Shown piece by piece: positions 42,976 through 52,395 of a stretch of DNA of 64,000 nucleotides. Under the pieces are notes generated by a model. The model made no database searches and was not told the DNA's origin. It was given only the letters and a program-made list of their open reading frames with translations. This stretch comes from Sporomusa sp. KB1 (lineage in GTDB: Bacteria; Bacillota; Negativicutes; Sporomusales; Sporomusaceae), in NCBI RefSeq assembly GCF_007830295.1, contig NZ_VLKC01000002.1, positions 4,227,185 to 4,291,184 of the forward strand, written 5' to 3'. Made by a program: the position numbers and the translations under genes. How positions within the stretch are numbered: position 1 is the stretch's first letter; the number at the start of each line of letters is the position of its first letter.

Positions 42976-44803
42976 CAAAGCACGTCCGGTAGTAGGTATC
43001 GATTTGGGAACGACAAATTCGGCAGTGGCATACATTGTTAACGGCAAACCGAAGATCATTCCGTCGCCGCAGGGACAGGAAATTATTCCCTCGGTAGTTT
43101 TGCTTGATATGCAGGGTAAAATTCTTGTAGGTGACGCGGCAAAGGCGTCACAAGTAGCTATGCCGGACCGGGTTGTAGCGGCAGTTAAGCGAAAAATGGG
43201 TTCTAATGAACCGGTATATATGGCAGAGCAGGCTTTTTCACCCCAGGAAATTTCGGCCATGATTTTAAGGGAACTCAAAAGCTATGTGGATAATGCGTTT
43301 GGTGAAGGGGAAAAAGAAGCTATTATTACTGTGCCAGCCTATTTTACTGACGAGCAGCGCCGGGCGACGAAGCAAGCGGGGGAATTGGCCGGATTTGTGG
43401 TAGACCGGATTGTTAATGAACCAACGGCAGCCGCCTTGGCGTTTGGATTAGAACAGCTTGAGGAAGACAAGCATATTCTGGTATATGATTTAGGCGGCGG
43501 CACCTTTGACGTTTCGGTTGTAGAGATGATGAGTGGTATTTTGGAGGTAAAAGCATCAGCCGGTAATAATCAACTGGGTGGGGAAGATTTTGACTGGCTG
43601 TTAGTGGATTGGCTGGCAAGCAAGATTAAAAAAAGCCATGGAATTGATCCGTTAAAGGATATCCGTGCTAAGAGCCTGCTTAAGGAACAGGCCGAAAAGA
43701 TTAAGATTGAATTGTCCTCTGCCGAAAAAACAGCCATCCATTTGCCGTTAGTAATGATGAAAAATAACCATCCGGTGGGTCTGTCCACCGAAATTACCAG
43801 GCAAGATTTTGTTGGCCTCATTGAGGGCATGCTTACCGAAACTGTGGATTGTGTGCGGCGAGCCATAGCTGACGCCAAGGTAGACGTGTCTGAGATTCAG
43901 GAAATTCTGCTGGTAGGCGGTTCAACCCGCATACCGCGTGTGCGCGAGCTACTGACAGCGTTTTTGGGCAAAGAACCGCGTTGTGATGTTAATCCTGACG
44001 AAGCTGTGGCTTTAGGGGCGGCGGTGCAGGCTGGTTTAAAATCAGGTGAGTTGGCAGACAGTGGCCTGATTATTACTGATGTGGCTCCCTTCTCGTTAGG
44101 AACCAGTATTTTAGGCGAGCGTCAGGGGATAGCCCGCAATGGTTTGTTCAGTGTAATCATTCCCCGCAATACTACTATACCAGTCACGCGTACTGAACGG
44201 TTTTATACAGCCATGCCAGGGCAAACCACCGTTCAGATTGATATTTATCAGGGTGAGCATGAACTGGTAAAATATAATCACAGTTTGGGAGAGTTTTTGC
44301 TGGAAGATATTCCGGCTAATTATAAGGATGTTGAGCCTATTGATATTACCTACCGTTATAATTTGAATGGCATTTTGGAGGTTACGGCCAAATGTGTCAG
44401 CAATGACCGGGAAGCGACACTGACTGTCCATGATGCCTTAGCAAGGGATTCCAAGCAGCAATTTGTGCAAAGTCTGGACAAGCTGCAAGCCTTGTATGAA
44501 AATGCGCCAAAAGAGGAAATAGATGAGGAAAGCGAATTTGATTTATCTGATTTTGACATTGAAGATGAGGAGGACGAGGCCGGAGAGGCTTCTATCGAAG
44601 ACCTACGCGAGGAAATAGGCATGCTGCAAGGCCGGCTAGCGGCAATAATGCCAGACAGCAACGAGCTTCAGCGGCGAAAGATAGATAAGCTCAAACGCAG
44701 ACTGGAAGAGGCTAAACTGCTGGAAAATACAGCAGACATCCAAGAAATTATCGACGAGACGACAGATCTGTTGATTGATTTGGAGATGGAGGATGAAGAA
44801 TAA
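42968..44803 (+). CDS. Second, divergent Hsp70 (DnaK-like)
   Basis: 611 residues. ATPase motifs are intact (GIDLGTTNSAVAYIV, DLGGGTFDVSVVEMM, LLVGGSTRIPRV). The substrate domain is recognisable (PFSLGTSILG, IPRNTTIPVTRTERFYT). The C-terminus differs from the canonical DnaK: instead of a lid with a Gly/Gln tail it has a strongly acidic stretch (about 520-550) followed by a charged coiled coil. It overlaps the GrpE-like gene and touches the J-protein gene. It is probably a specialised Hsp70 with few clients (inference). Confidence 0.9.
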   Translation: MNNKARPVVGIDLGTTNSAVAYIVNGKPKIIPSPQGQEIIPSVVLLDMQGKILVGDAAKASQVAMPDRVVAAVKRKMGSNEPVYMAEQAFSPQEISAMILRELKSYVDNAFGEGEKEAIITVPAYFTDEQRRATKQAGELAGFVVDRIVNEPTAAALAFGLEQLEEDKHILVYDLGGGTFDVSVVEMMSGILEVKASAGNNQLGGEDFDWLLVDWLASKIKKSHGIDPLKDIRAKSLLKEQAEKIKIELSSAEKTAIHLPLVMMKNNHPVGLSTEITRQDFVGLIEGMLTETVDCVRRAIADAKVDVSEIQEILLVGGSTRIPRVRELLTAFLGKEPRCDVNPDEAVALGAAVQAGLKSGELADSGLIITDVAPFSLGTSILGERQGIARNGLFSVIIPRNTTIPVTRTERFYTAMPGQTTVQIDIYQGEHELVKYNHSLGEFLLEDIPANYKDVEPIDITYRYNLNGILEVTAKCVSNDREATLTVHDALARDSKQQFVQSLDKLQALYENAPKEEIDEESEFDLSDFDIEDEEDEAGEASIEDLREEIGMLQGRLAAIMPDSNELQRRKIDKLKRRLEEAKLLENTADIQEIIDETTDLLIDLEMEDEE

Positions 44804-46143
44804 TGCCGAAGCAGGAAGTGCTGTTTGCGGAGTTGCTTCCCCAAGAGGAGAGCCCTGTTTCCGGACAGAATACTACCGGGAAGCCAGGCGGCAAAGCGGG
44901 AATAAGGCGGCGTAAAAAAGCCAACCGTAAGGTAGAAGATTATTATGCATTGCTGGCGGTAAACCAAGATGCGGAAGTTGCGGATATCAAGCGGGGATAT
45001 TTGCAAAAGCTTAGGCAGTATCCGCCTGAGAACTACCCGGCAGAGTTTGAACAGATCCGCAAAGCCTATGATACATTACGGGATGCTGCGCAACGTAAAG
45101 AATATGATATTGTACGCCAATACGGCGAATCAATTGAAGATTTATTAGATGAGGCAGTTGGTCGCAGGGGAATAACAGCCCAGTCGGTTAAGCTGCTGCA
45201 ACGGGCAGTTAAGATTGATCCCCTGCACACCAAGGCTCGCTTGGCACTTGCTTATGCACATATTTACCGTGATGAGGTAGCTGCTTTTGAGAGACAGTTT
45301 GTCGAACTTATGAGCCAGGCCGGGCCTAATAAGTGGCTTACCATAATGGGAGGAAAAATCACGCAGCTGTTGCAAGTGGGACGGATAACAGCTGCATTTG
45401 ATGAATTGCAAAAAGTAACCGCTAGGCAGCCTGATGCTATTAAGAAACTGTGGCCTGTATACATAAATGTCTATGGCGAGGCAGGAGAAGTGGAGCTACT
45501 GCTGGCAGAGGTTGAAACGGCCATAAAAGCTATTGAGACACCTGAACCGGCTAATGCTGAGCTGTATGTAGCTTGGATTCAGGTGGTAATTGCTTTCGAC
45601 GAGAGCGGAAAAAAAACAGACAGAGTGTTGAGTGCCACGAAAAAGTGGCTAAAGAATTTTACTAACACAGCAGATTCGGCAGATATTTCAAAGATTTTTA
45701 GTAAGGAATATGAAAAATGCCGTGAGGCAAGTGAATATCAAAGTGCCAAGATATTCATTGATTTAGCCATTATGGCAGACCAGAAAAATTCGGATTTACA
45801 GCAATATGCGCTCGAAATCCAAACGGTAGTGCAGATAATGCGGGAGTTTGACCGTATTTTGGACGATAAAAGACTGTTTCCAGGTGTTATAATTGAAGCA
45901 TTGCGCTGGGTAAGCGAAGAATTCCACGTATTGGAAGAAGAACTGGAAGAAATGACATATTGGCTGCCGCCAGAGTTCCACGAGGAAATTTCAGATATGG
46001 ATGAAGATTATGCTGCCGGTATTATTTTGCTGAAGAAACGATATCCTGTGATATACCGCCACTATCAGCAGCGGTGGGAGGCAATGTTTAAAGAAAAAAC
46101 GGCTGGTTTAAACAGGGAAGAACGACGAAGCCTAAGGTTGTAG
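44803..46143 (+). CDS. J-domain protein lacking HPD, with helical repeats
   Basis: 446 residues. A basic N-terminus (RRRKKANRK) precedes a J domain (about 45-108): DYYALLAVNQDAEV, then KLRQYPPENYP where HPD should stand, then IRKAYDTLRDAAQRKEYDI. The rest is helical, TPR-like (about 120-330). Loss of HPD predicts no stimulation of a canonical DnaK ATPase by the usual mechanism. It starts on the last base of the Hsp70 gene, so it is surely its partner. Confidence 0.8.
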   Translation: MPKQEVLFAELLPQEESPVSGQNTTGKPGGKAGIRRRKKANRKVEDYYALLAVNQDAEVADIKRGYLQKLRQYPPENYPAEFEQIRKAYDTLRDAAQRKEYDIVRQYGESIEDLLDEAVGRRGITAQSVKLLQRAVKIDPLHTKARLALAYAHIYRDEVAAFERQFVELMSQAGPNKWLTIMGGKITQLLQVGRITAAFDELQKVTARQPDAIKKLWPVYINVYGEAGEVELLLAEVETAIKAIETPEPANAELYVAWIQVVIAFDESGKKTDRVLSATKKWLKNFTNTADSADISKIFSKEYEKCREASEYQSAKIFIDLAIMADQKNSDLQQYALEIQTVVQIMREFDRILDDKRLFPGVIIEALRWVSEEFHVLEEELEEMTYWLPPEFHEEISDMDEDYAAGIILLKKRYPVIYRHYQQRWEAMFKEKTAGLNREERRSLRL

Positions 46144-46190
46144 CTCCGTGAATGTATGCTAAAGGCACACAAAGATTAATTAGGTACACT

Positions 46191-46226
46191 GAGAAGCGGG
46201 TTCTGCAGAACCGCTTCTCATATTTT
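46191..46226 (+). terminator. Terminator of the second Hsp70 operon
   Basis: GAGAAGCGG...CCGCTTCTC with an inner TTCTGCAGAA palindrome (46191-46219), followed by ATATTTTC. Confidence 0.8.
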
Positions 46227-46238
46227 CTTCCAAAAAAT

Positions 46239-46275
46239 AAGGGACTGTCTCAATTTTATTGAGACAGTCCCTTTT
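46239..46275. terminator. Terminator hairpin, 15-bp stem
   Basis: AAGGGACTGTCTCAA (46239-46253) pairs perfectly with 46259-46273. T and A runs on both sides make it bidirectional; it closes the minus-strand carbohydrate-binding gene. Confidence 0.8.
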
Positions 46276-46279
46276 GGGA

Positions 46280-46600
46280 TCATTGCTGGATATTGAAATT
46301 ATAGTTCAGACCGTTATTATTATCCCAATTATTTGCTGAATCTTTAAAGGAGACGCATAGTGTATCATGGTTGTTAGCTATGACAGTAGTCTCAAAACCA
46401 GAAGGTGTTCTGGTCATATGCACATCCTGAGTATTTTGCCATTCAAAGCCATAACCAATATGAGCATGAACACAGGAAGCACCACTTTGGGGTAATAATC
46501 CGTTGTAGCAGATTTTCACATCTTCGCCTGGATGGGGATTGGTAGGGCTGATAATTACACTGTTCGCTAAATACTCGTTGCTGTTTGCCTTAAAGATCAT
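46280..46600 (-). CDS. Single-domain starch-binding module protein (CBM25/53-like)
   Basis: 106 residues. It reads as one carbohydrate-binding module of the kind attached to amylases: SPTNPHPGEDVKICYNGLL, HAHIGYGFEWQN with conserved aromatic residues, and the closing DSANNWDNNNGLNYNF. No catalytic domain and no signal peptide, so it should be cytoplasmic. ATG 46600 follows AGGAGGAG; the longer upstream frame is rejected. Its position divergent to glgC and glgP suggests it binds the glycogen granule (inference). Confidence 0.75.
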   Translation of the reverse strand: MIFKANSNEYLANSVIISPTNPHPGEDVKICYNGLLPQSGASCVHAHIGYGFEWQNTQDVHMTRTPSGFETTVIANNHDTLCVSFKDSANNWDNNNGLNYNFNIQQ

Positions 46601-46762
46601 ATTATCTCCTCCTTTTGATCGACTATAGCTTAGTATTTCACAATTAAATTTCATCATTCCTGTAGATTACTGGTAAGCATTAATAATAGAAAAATAAATA
46701 GTACATGTAAATTTTTAGCTCAGTGGGAACAATATTTGTATTATCTTGCGAGGAGGCTGCAT

Positions 46763-48001
46763 ATGAAAAAAAAAGATTGTATTGCTATGGTACTTGCCGG
46801 AGGAAAAGGTACTCGTCTTAGCTCACTAACTTCAGCTATTCCCAAACCGGTAGTACCTTTTGGCGGAAATCATTGTCTCATCGACTTCACACTAAGTAAT
46901 TGTTTCAATTCCCATATTGATACGATAGGTGTCTTGACACCAGCTAAACCATTTAAGCTTCCAAACCTGATGAAACGGCAAGATGCCAGTTCGACAATAT
47001 ATTCTTTACCTCCACTAAATAGACTGCAAAGTTGTATAGCTAGCGAATATACTGGAACTGCTAATGCTGTACATGCAAATGTAGATTTTATTGATCAATT
47101 TAACCCGGAGTACATTTTAATAGTATCAGGTGATCATATTTATAAAATGGATTATACTGAACTTCTTGCTTATCACAAGGAAAAAAGTGCAGTCGCAACC
47201 GTTGCAGTTACCACTGTTCCATGGGCAGAGACTTATCGGTTTGGCATCATGACTACTAAGACAGATGGAGCTATCGCAGAGTTTACCGAAAAACCAACTA
47301 ATTCCCAAAGCAATCTTGCATCTATGGGGGTCTATATTTTTACTTGGGCAACTTTGAAAAAATACCTTTTACAAGATGCTTGCAATAAAAAATCCAGCCA
47401 TGATTTCGGTAAAGACGTTATCCCCACTATGCTGAGCCAGGAAGAAAAAATGTATGCCTATTCATTTAAAGGATATTGGAAAGACGTGGGGACAGTAGAA
47501 AGTTTGTATGATGCGCATATGGACTTGCTAAGAGAGCCTCCCGCACTTACTCTCGTAGATGCCAATTGGCCTGTTTTTTCTACCATGGCAGGAGATGTGG
47601 CCCAGGCTGCCATTTTATTTGATAAAGAAAGAAATTCGCTTTTACATAGCGGTAGTTCAATCAACGGATTAATTAATGGATCGGTTATTTTTTCTAACGT
47701 ATATATTGGGAAAAATGCCAGTATTAAAAATTCCGTAGTTATGCCCGGAACCGTAATTGGTGAGGGGGCATGTGTTGAGCGAGCAATTGTTGGACCTGGG
47801 GCATATATTAGAGATGGTTACAGCTTGCTGGGGGATATTGATGGCTATTCGCGGATTGCAGTAGCTAGTGAAAATTCTACCATTCCTGATGGTTTGCCAA
47901 TATATGCGCTCGACAGTCGCGAAAAGATAAAACAGACTGTATCTAAAATAAAAAGCGACTCAATATTGGATTTTGGCAGTCCTTCTTTGGTGAGAAGATG
48001 A
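46763..48001 (+). CDS. glgC: Glucose-1-phosphate adenylyltransferase
   Basis: 412 residues. N-terminal nucleotidyltransferase domain with AMVLAGGKGTRLSSLT, PKPVVPFGG, SGDHIYKMDY and the substrate motif FTEKP; C-terminal left-handed beta helix (SVVMPGTVIGEGACVERAIV). It makes ADP-glucose for glycogen synthesis. ATG 46763 follows GAGGAGG. A short degenerate copy of its beta-helix region lies downstream of glgP. No glycogen synthase or branching enzyme is in the window. Confidence 0.93.
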   Translation: MKKKDCIAMVLAGGKGTRLSSLTSAIPKPVVPFGGNHCLIDFTLSNCFNSHIDTIGVLTPAKPFKLPNLMKRQDASSTIYSLPPLNRLQSCIASEYTGTANAVHANVDFIDQFNPEYILIVSGDHIYKMDYTELLAYHKEKSAVATVAVTTVPWAETYRFGIMTTKTDGAIAEFTEKPTNSQSNLASMGVYIFTWATLKKYLLQDACNKKSSHDFGKDVIPTMLSQEEKMYAYSFKGYWKDVGTVESLYDAHMDLLREPPALTLVDANWPVFSTMAGDVAQAAILFDKERNSLLHSGSSINGLINGSVIFSNVYIGKNASIKNSVVMPGTVIGEGACVERAIVGPGAYIRDGYSLLGDIDGYSRIAVASENSTIPDGLPIYALDSREKIKQTVSKIKSDSILDFGSPSLVRR

Positions 48002-48175
48002 AACATATACTGCCAAAGTATTTGAAGGCAAGCAGAAAATAAGACTGGACTGTAAAAGCGAGGTCTGGACATGAATTATGAAAAACTTTACGGCGTCGGA
48101 TTATTGGCGGCGGCTGGCAAGGCAATATCAATTGTTATACGGCAAGTTCTATTTAGAAACAGGAGGAAACAAGTG

Positions 48176-50785
48176 ATGGTTAAAAGCAAAGACCGGCATG
48201 GAAAGACGGTTGTAGAAGCAGAGACAGCCTTAGCTATGATAAGTTTTGGAAATGAATGGGGTGAATTGAAAAACCAGACTGAGAAAGAAAGGTTTAAGGC
48301 GCATTTTTTAGATAGATTAAAAAGTCTGCATGGAAAAACACTAGCCGCGTCTTCTGATTGGGAGAGGTATAGTGCATTAGCCAGTGTAGTGCGGGACTAT
48401 ATCAGCAAAGACTGGATTGCTACCAAACAGCATTATGCTGCTACGCATAGCAAACAGGTATATTATTTTTCCATAGAATTTTTGCTGGGGCGACTATTGG
48501 GGTCTAACCTGCTAAATTTGGGAATAAAAGATATTTTCCAGGAAGTATTGGATGAGTTGGGGATTAATTTGGCGCAAGTAGAAGCTCAGGAAGAAGATGC
48601 GGGACTTGGTAATGGGGGACTTGGCCGTTTAGCCGCTTGTTATCTTGATGCTATGGCTTCTGAACATATTCCGGGGCATGGCTGTGGTATACGTTACCGA
48701 TACGGACTTTTTGAACAAAAGATTGTTAACGGATATCAGCAGGAGTATCCGGACAACTGGTTGAAAAACGGCTATCCATGGGAATACAGACGGCCGGATG
48801 AAGCAGTGGAAGTTAAATTCGGCGGCAACATACGAATACAGATTAACGGAAAAACCGAATACATTCATGAAAATTACGAATCAATCATGGCGATTCCCTA
48901 TGATATTCCTGTAGTCGGTTACCAAAACCATATTGCTAACACGCTAAGGTTATGGAGTGCTGAAGTAAAATTGCAAGACTGGGTATGCTCTGGGTTCAGT
49001 CGTGATGACTGTCAGGGAACAATTGAATATACCCAAACAGTGCAAAATATTTCAACTATCCTCTATCCGGACGATAGCTCTTATGAAGGCAAGGTTCTCA
49101 GGCTAAAGCAGCAATACTTTATGGTGTCAGCCGGGTTGCAAAGCATTATCCGCAATTATAAGGCTGTAAACACCGATATCGGTCAATTATTTAATCACAT
49201 AGCTATTCATATCAATGACACGCATCCGGCACTGGCCATTCCTGAGCTTATGAGGATCCTGATGGATGAAGAGAGGCTGGGATGGAACGAAGCATGGGAT
49301 ATTACCACTAAGACCATATCTTATACGAACCATACGATATTGCCGGAGGCCATGGAAAAGTGGCCGGTCGAAATGGTGAAAACTTTGTTGCCGCGCATTT
49401 TTATGATTATTAACGAAATCAATGAGCGGTATTGCCGGGAACTGTGGGGCAAATATCCTGGCGAATGGGAGCATATTCACCATATGGCAGTGATTGCCGA
49501 TGAACAAGTTCACATGGCCCATTTGGCTGTTGTAGGCAGTCATTGCGTAAATGGGGTGGCAAAACTTCATACCCAAATTCTCAAAGAGCAGGTTCTGGCA
49601 GACTTTTACCATTTTTCACCCGCTAAGTTTAGAAATATTACAAATGGTGTTACTCATCGACGTTGGTTGATGCTGAGCAATCCGTCGCTGGCTGCACTGA
49701 TAAATGATAAGATTGGGCCGCATTGGATTGAATATCCCTGCGATATGGCGCAGTTAATGAGCTATGCCAATGATACCGGTTTTCAACAGGATGTCGCTAA
49801 GATCAAATTTCAGAACAAACTAAATCTGGCGCAGCATATTAAAGAAAAGTATGGTGTAAACGTTGATGCCAATTCCATTTTCGACGTGCATGTAAAACGT
49901 ATACATGCCTATAAAAGGCAGCTTATGAATGTGCTGCATATTATGGATTTATACAACAGGATAAAAGATAGTCCGTCTCTTGATATCATGCCACGAACCT
50001 TCATTTTTGGGGGGAAAGCGGCTGCAGGCTATTTTGAGGCAAAATGTACAATTAAACTAATTCATGCACTGGCTGATATGGTAAATAACGATAAAAGCAT
50101 TCGTGACAAAATAAAAGTGGTATTTATGGAAAACTATAATGTTTCATTGGCTGAACTTATTATTCCTGCTGCTGATGTCAGTGAGCAGATTCCTACTGCC
50201 AGCAGGGAGGCTTGCGGTACCGGAAATATGAAATTGATGATGAACGGTGCCGTTACCATTGGTACATTAGATGGCGCCAATATTGAGATTCGCGATGTTG
50301 TGGGTGATGAAAATATCATTATTTTTGGACTCACTGCCCGGGAAGTACTGAATTATTACCGGCATGGCGGCTACAATTCATGGGATATCTACAACAGCGA
50401 TATAAGAATCAAAACCGTTACCGAGCAGCTTATTAATGGCTTTTTTCCGCAGGGACGGGATGAGTTTAAAGTGCTGTACGACTCCTTGCTCTATCACAAC
50501 GATCGTTACTTTATGCTCAAAGATTTTGCTTCTTATGTGGAAGCTCAGAATTTGCTTGACAGCCGGTATAAGGATCATAAGATGTGGTCAAAAATGTGTA
50601 TTGCTAACATTGCTCATTCGGGGAGATTTGCAGCAGATCGGGTATTTACCAAATATGCTATGAATGTTTGGGGAATACGGCCTGATGATCCTGTCCGCTG
50701 TGATTGCTCAGATGACGAATTCATGAGTTTCCACCATACCGGTTGTACGCGCAGTAATCAGTCAAGCAGCATGCCGTTACAATAA
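48176..50785 (+). CDS. glgP: Glycogen phosphorylase
   Basis: 869 residues from ATG 48176, 9 bases after AGGAGGAA. Family landmarks: EDAGLGNGGLGRLAACYLDA, KRIHAYKRQLMN and the PLP-lysine motif EACGTGNMKLMMNG. It releases glucose-1-phosphate from glycogen. The same frame stays open to ATG 48071, but those 35 codons lack a ribosome site and do not resemble GlgP. Slightly longer than the usual 800-840 residues, with a Cys-rich C-terminal end (CDCSDDEF). Confidence 0.94.
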   Translation: MVKSKDRHGKTVVEAETALAMISFGNEWGELKNQTEKERFKAHFLDRLKSLHGKTLAASSDWERYSALASVVRDYISKDWIATKQHYAATHSKQVYYFSIEFLLGRLLGSNLLNLGIKDIFQEVLDELGINLAQVEAQEEDAGLGNGGLGRLAACYLDAMASEHIPGHGCGIRYRYGLFEQKIVNGYQQEYPDNWLKNGYPWEYRRPDEAVEVKFGGNIRIQINGKTEYIHENYESIMAIPYDIPVVGYQNHIANTLRLWSAEVKLQDWVCSGFSRDDCQGTIEYTQTVQNISTILYPDDSSYEGKVLRLKQQYFMVSAGLQSIIRNYKAVNTDIGQLFNHIAIHINDTHPALAIPELMRILMDEERLGWNEAWDITTKTISYTNHTILPEAMEKWPVEMVKTLLPRIFMIINEINERYCRELWGKYPGEWEHIHHMAVIADEQVHMAHLAVVGSHCVNGVAKLHTQILKEQVLADFYHFSPAKFRNITNGVTHRRWLMLSNPSLAALINDKIGPHWIEYPCDMAQLMSYANDTGFQQDVAKIKFQNKLNLAQHIKEKYGVNVDANSIFDVHVKRIHAYKRQLMNVLHIMDLYNRIKDSPSLDIMPRTFIFGGKAAAGYFEAKCTIKLIHALADMVNNDKSIRDKIKVVFMENYNVSLAELIIPAADVSEQIPTASREACGTGNMKLMMNGAVTIGTLDGANIEIRDVVGDENIIIFGLTAREVLNYYRHGGYNSWDIYNSDIRIKTVTEQLINGFFPQGRDEFKVLYDSLLYHNDRYFMLKDFASYVEAQNLLDSRYKDHKMWSKMCIANIAHSGRFAADRVFTKYAMNVWGIRPDDPVRCDCSDDEFMSFHHTGCTRSNQSSSMPLQ

Positions 50786-50804
50786 GCAAAATGAGATGAT
50801 CATT

Positions 50805-50858
50805 GTGCAGAACGGAATTTCAATTTTGCATAGTGGTAGTTCAATCAAAGGACGCTAA
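50805..50858 (+). pseudogene. Scar of a second glgC/glgD-like gene
   Basis: A 54-base in-frame segment reads QNGISILHSGSSIKGR, close to GlgC ERNSLLHSGSSINGL (nucleotides 47629-47673), and is then cut by TAA. The DNA itself is similar (GGTAGTTCAATCAA is shared). It looks like the remnant of a deleted paralogue, for example glgD, between glgP and the PFK gene. Confidence 0.5.
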
Positions 50859-50893
50859 TTGCATTATGCGACAGCAAAATGGGGGGGAATAGT

Positions 50894-52114
50894 ATGACGT
50901 TGAAAGGAAAAGTGCTGATTGCGCAAGGCGGGGGTCCTACAGCGGTTATCAATCAAACGTTGGCAGGCATTGTTTTAGAATCGAGAAAATATGGAGAAAT
51001 GACCCGGACTTACGGAGCGATTCATGGCGTAGAAGGTATAGTTAACGAGAATTTCTTAGATTTGACGCAGGAAACGAGTCATAACTTGGAACAGGTTGCA
51101 ATGACGCCATCGTCAGCCTTATGGTCTACGCGGATAAAGCCGGATAGCAAGTACTGTCATGAGATTTTTCAAGTGTTGCAAGCCCACGATATCAGGTATT
51201 TCTTTTACATTGGAGGTAACGATTCTGCTGATACTGTTTGGATCGTGAGCGAAGAGGCCAAGAAGGTTAATTATGATTTAAGGACTATTCATGTTCCCAA
51301 AACAATTGATAATGATTTAGTTCTAAACGATCATACTCCTGGTTACGGTTCAGCGGCTAGATTTGTAGTTCAGGCATTCATGGGAATCAATCTGGATGTT
51401 AGAGCCCTTAGAGGCGTTTATATTGGTGTTGTGATGGGCCGGCACGCGGGCTTTATGACAGCAGCTTCCGCTATTGCCCAAAAGTATCCAGATGATGGAC
51501 CACACCTTATATATCTTCCGGAACGAGAATTTTCTATGGAAAAGTTCTTAGCAGATGTTAAACAGATGTATGACCGTCATGGGATGTGTATTATCGCTGT
51601 TTCAGAAGGAATATGTGATGCCGGCGGTGTGCCGATTATCGCTACTATGCGCAAGGATCTCGAAATCGATGCTCATGGTAATGTAAATCTCTCCGGCACG
51701 GGTGCCATAGGAGATTTATTGGCACAGCAAGTGAAGGCTCGGCTGGGAATTTCCCGGGTTCGGAGTGATACATTTGGCTACCTGCAGCGATCATTTGTGG
51801 ATTGTGTTTCCGATATTGACCAACACGAGGCGAGGGAAGTAGGTGAAAGAGCCGTTCAAATGGCTTATTGGAATAATGTTAATGGATCACTCACTATTCA
51901 GCGAACCGGCAATTATTCTGTTGACTATCGCTTGGCTGGAGTGGAAGAAATTGCAGCAAAAACAAGGGTTATGGCGGATGAGTTTATTAATAAGGAAGGT
52001 AACCATGTCACAGACGCCTTTAGATTATATATAAGGCCTTTACTGGGGTCTGGATTACAAATACCATCGCATTTAAGGGCACCCAGAGTGCCGAAGCTGC
52101 TAAATAGTGAGTGA
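50894..52114 (+). CDS. 6-phosphofructokinase, PPi-type
   Basis: 406 residues. Early P-loop-like AQGGGPTAVINQTL, then FYIGGNDSADT where ATP-dependent enzymes have GGDGS, and PKTIDNDL with the catalytic aspartate. GGDD/GGND at this site and the length of about 400 residues point to the pyrophosphate-linked or atypical clade; the phosphate donor remains to be tested. ATG 50894 follows a G run. It joins glycogen breakdown to glycolysis. Confidence 0.88.
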   Translation: MTLKGKVLIAQGGGPTAVINQTLAGIVLESRKYGEMTRTYGAIHGVEGIVNENFLDLTQETSHNLEQVAMTPSSALWSTRIKPDSKYCHEIFQVLQAHDIRYFFYIGGNDSADTVWIVSEEAKKVNYDLRTIHVPKTIDNDLVLNDHTPGYGSAARFVVQAFMGINLDVRALRGVYIGVVMGRHAGFMTAASAIAQKYPDDGPHLIYLPEREFSMEKFLADVKQMYDRHGMCIIAVSEGICDAGGVPIIATMRKDLEIDAHGNVNLSGTGAIGDLLAQQVKARLGISRVRSDTFGYLQRSFVDCVSDIDQHEAREVGERAVQMAYWNNVNGSLTIQRTGNYSVDYRLAGVEEIAAKTRVMADEFINKEGNHVTDAFRLYIRPLLGSGLQIPSHLRAPRVPKLLNSE

Positions 52115-52211
52115 ACTTCAGCTATGCTGAAACAAGTTCACTGGAAATCTTTCGATTGCATATAGACATTTTCCGTTCTCCCTTGAAATCAATCATTGAC
52201 CGTAATAGCAT

Positions 52212-52235
52212 GGCCCCTGGCATACGCCAGGGGCC
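52212..52235. terminator. Hairpin downstream of the PFK gene
   Basis: GGCCCCTGGC (52212-52221), loop ATAC, GCCAGGGGCC (52226-52235): a very stable 10-bp stem, but without a T run. A weaker hairpin overlaps the PFK stop (52111-52142). Nothing else is recognised up to 52395. Confidence 0.55.
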
Positions 52236-52395
52236 TAAAGTATATAGACAAGTTATCGAGAATTATTAAATTTAGCAATAATTACAGCAACAGAAATAAT
52301 CGCAGCCCACATAAGATAGTCCTTTATTAGATCTAGTAATTCTAGCATTATTTTGTGCCCCTTTACCATTTATAAAGGTATAATCATCTATTTTT

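Noticed and set aside
46239..46275. GGGACTGTCTCAA inverted repeat as an insertion-sequence end
   Set aside because: The arms pair directly as a terminator between convergent genes; no transposase or target duplication is visible.
48071..48175. N-terminal extension of glycogen phosphorylase
   Set aside because: No ribosome site at ATG 48071, and the 35 residues do not resemble GlgP, whereas ATG 48176 has AGGAGGAA.
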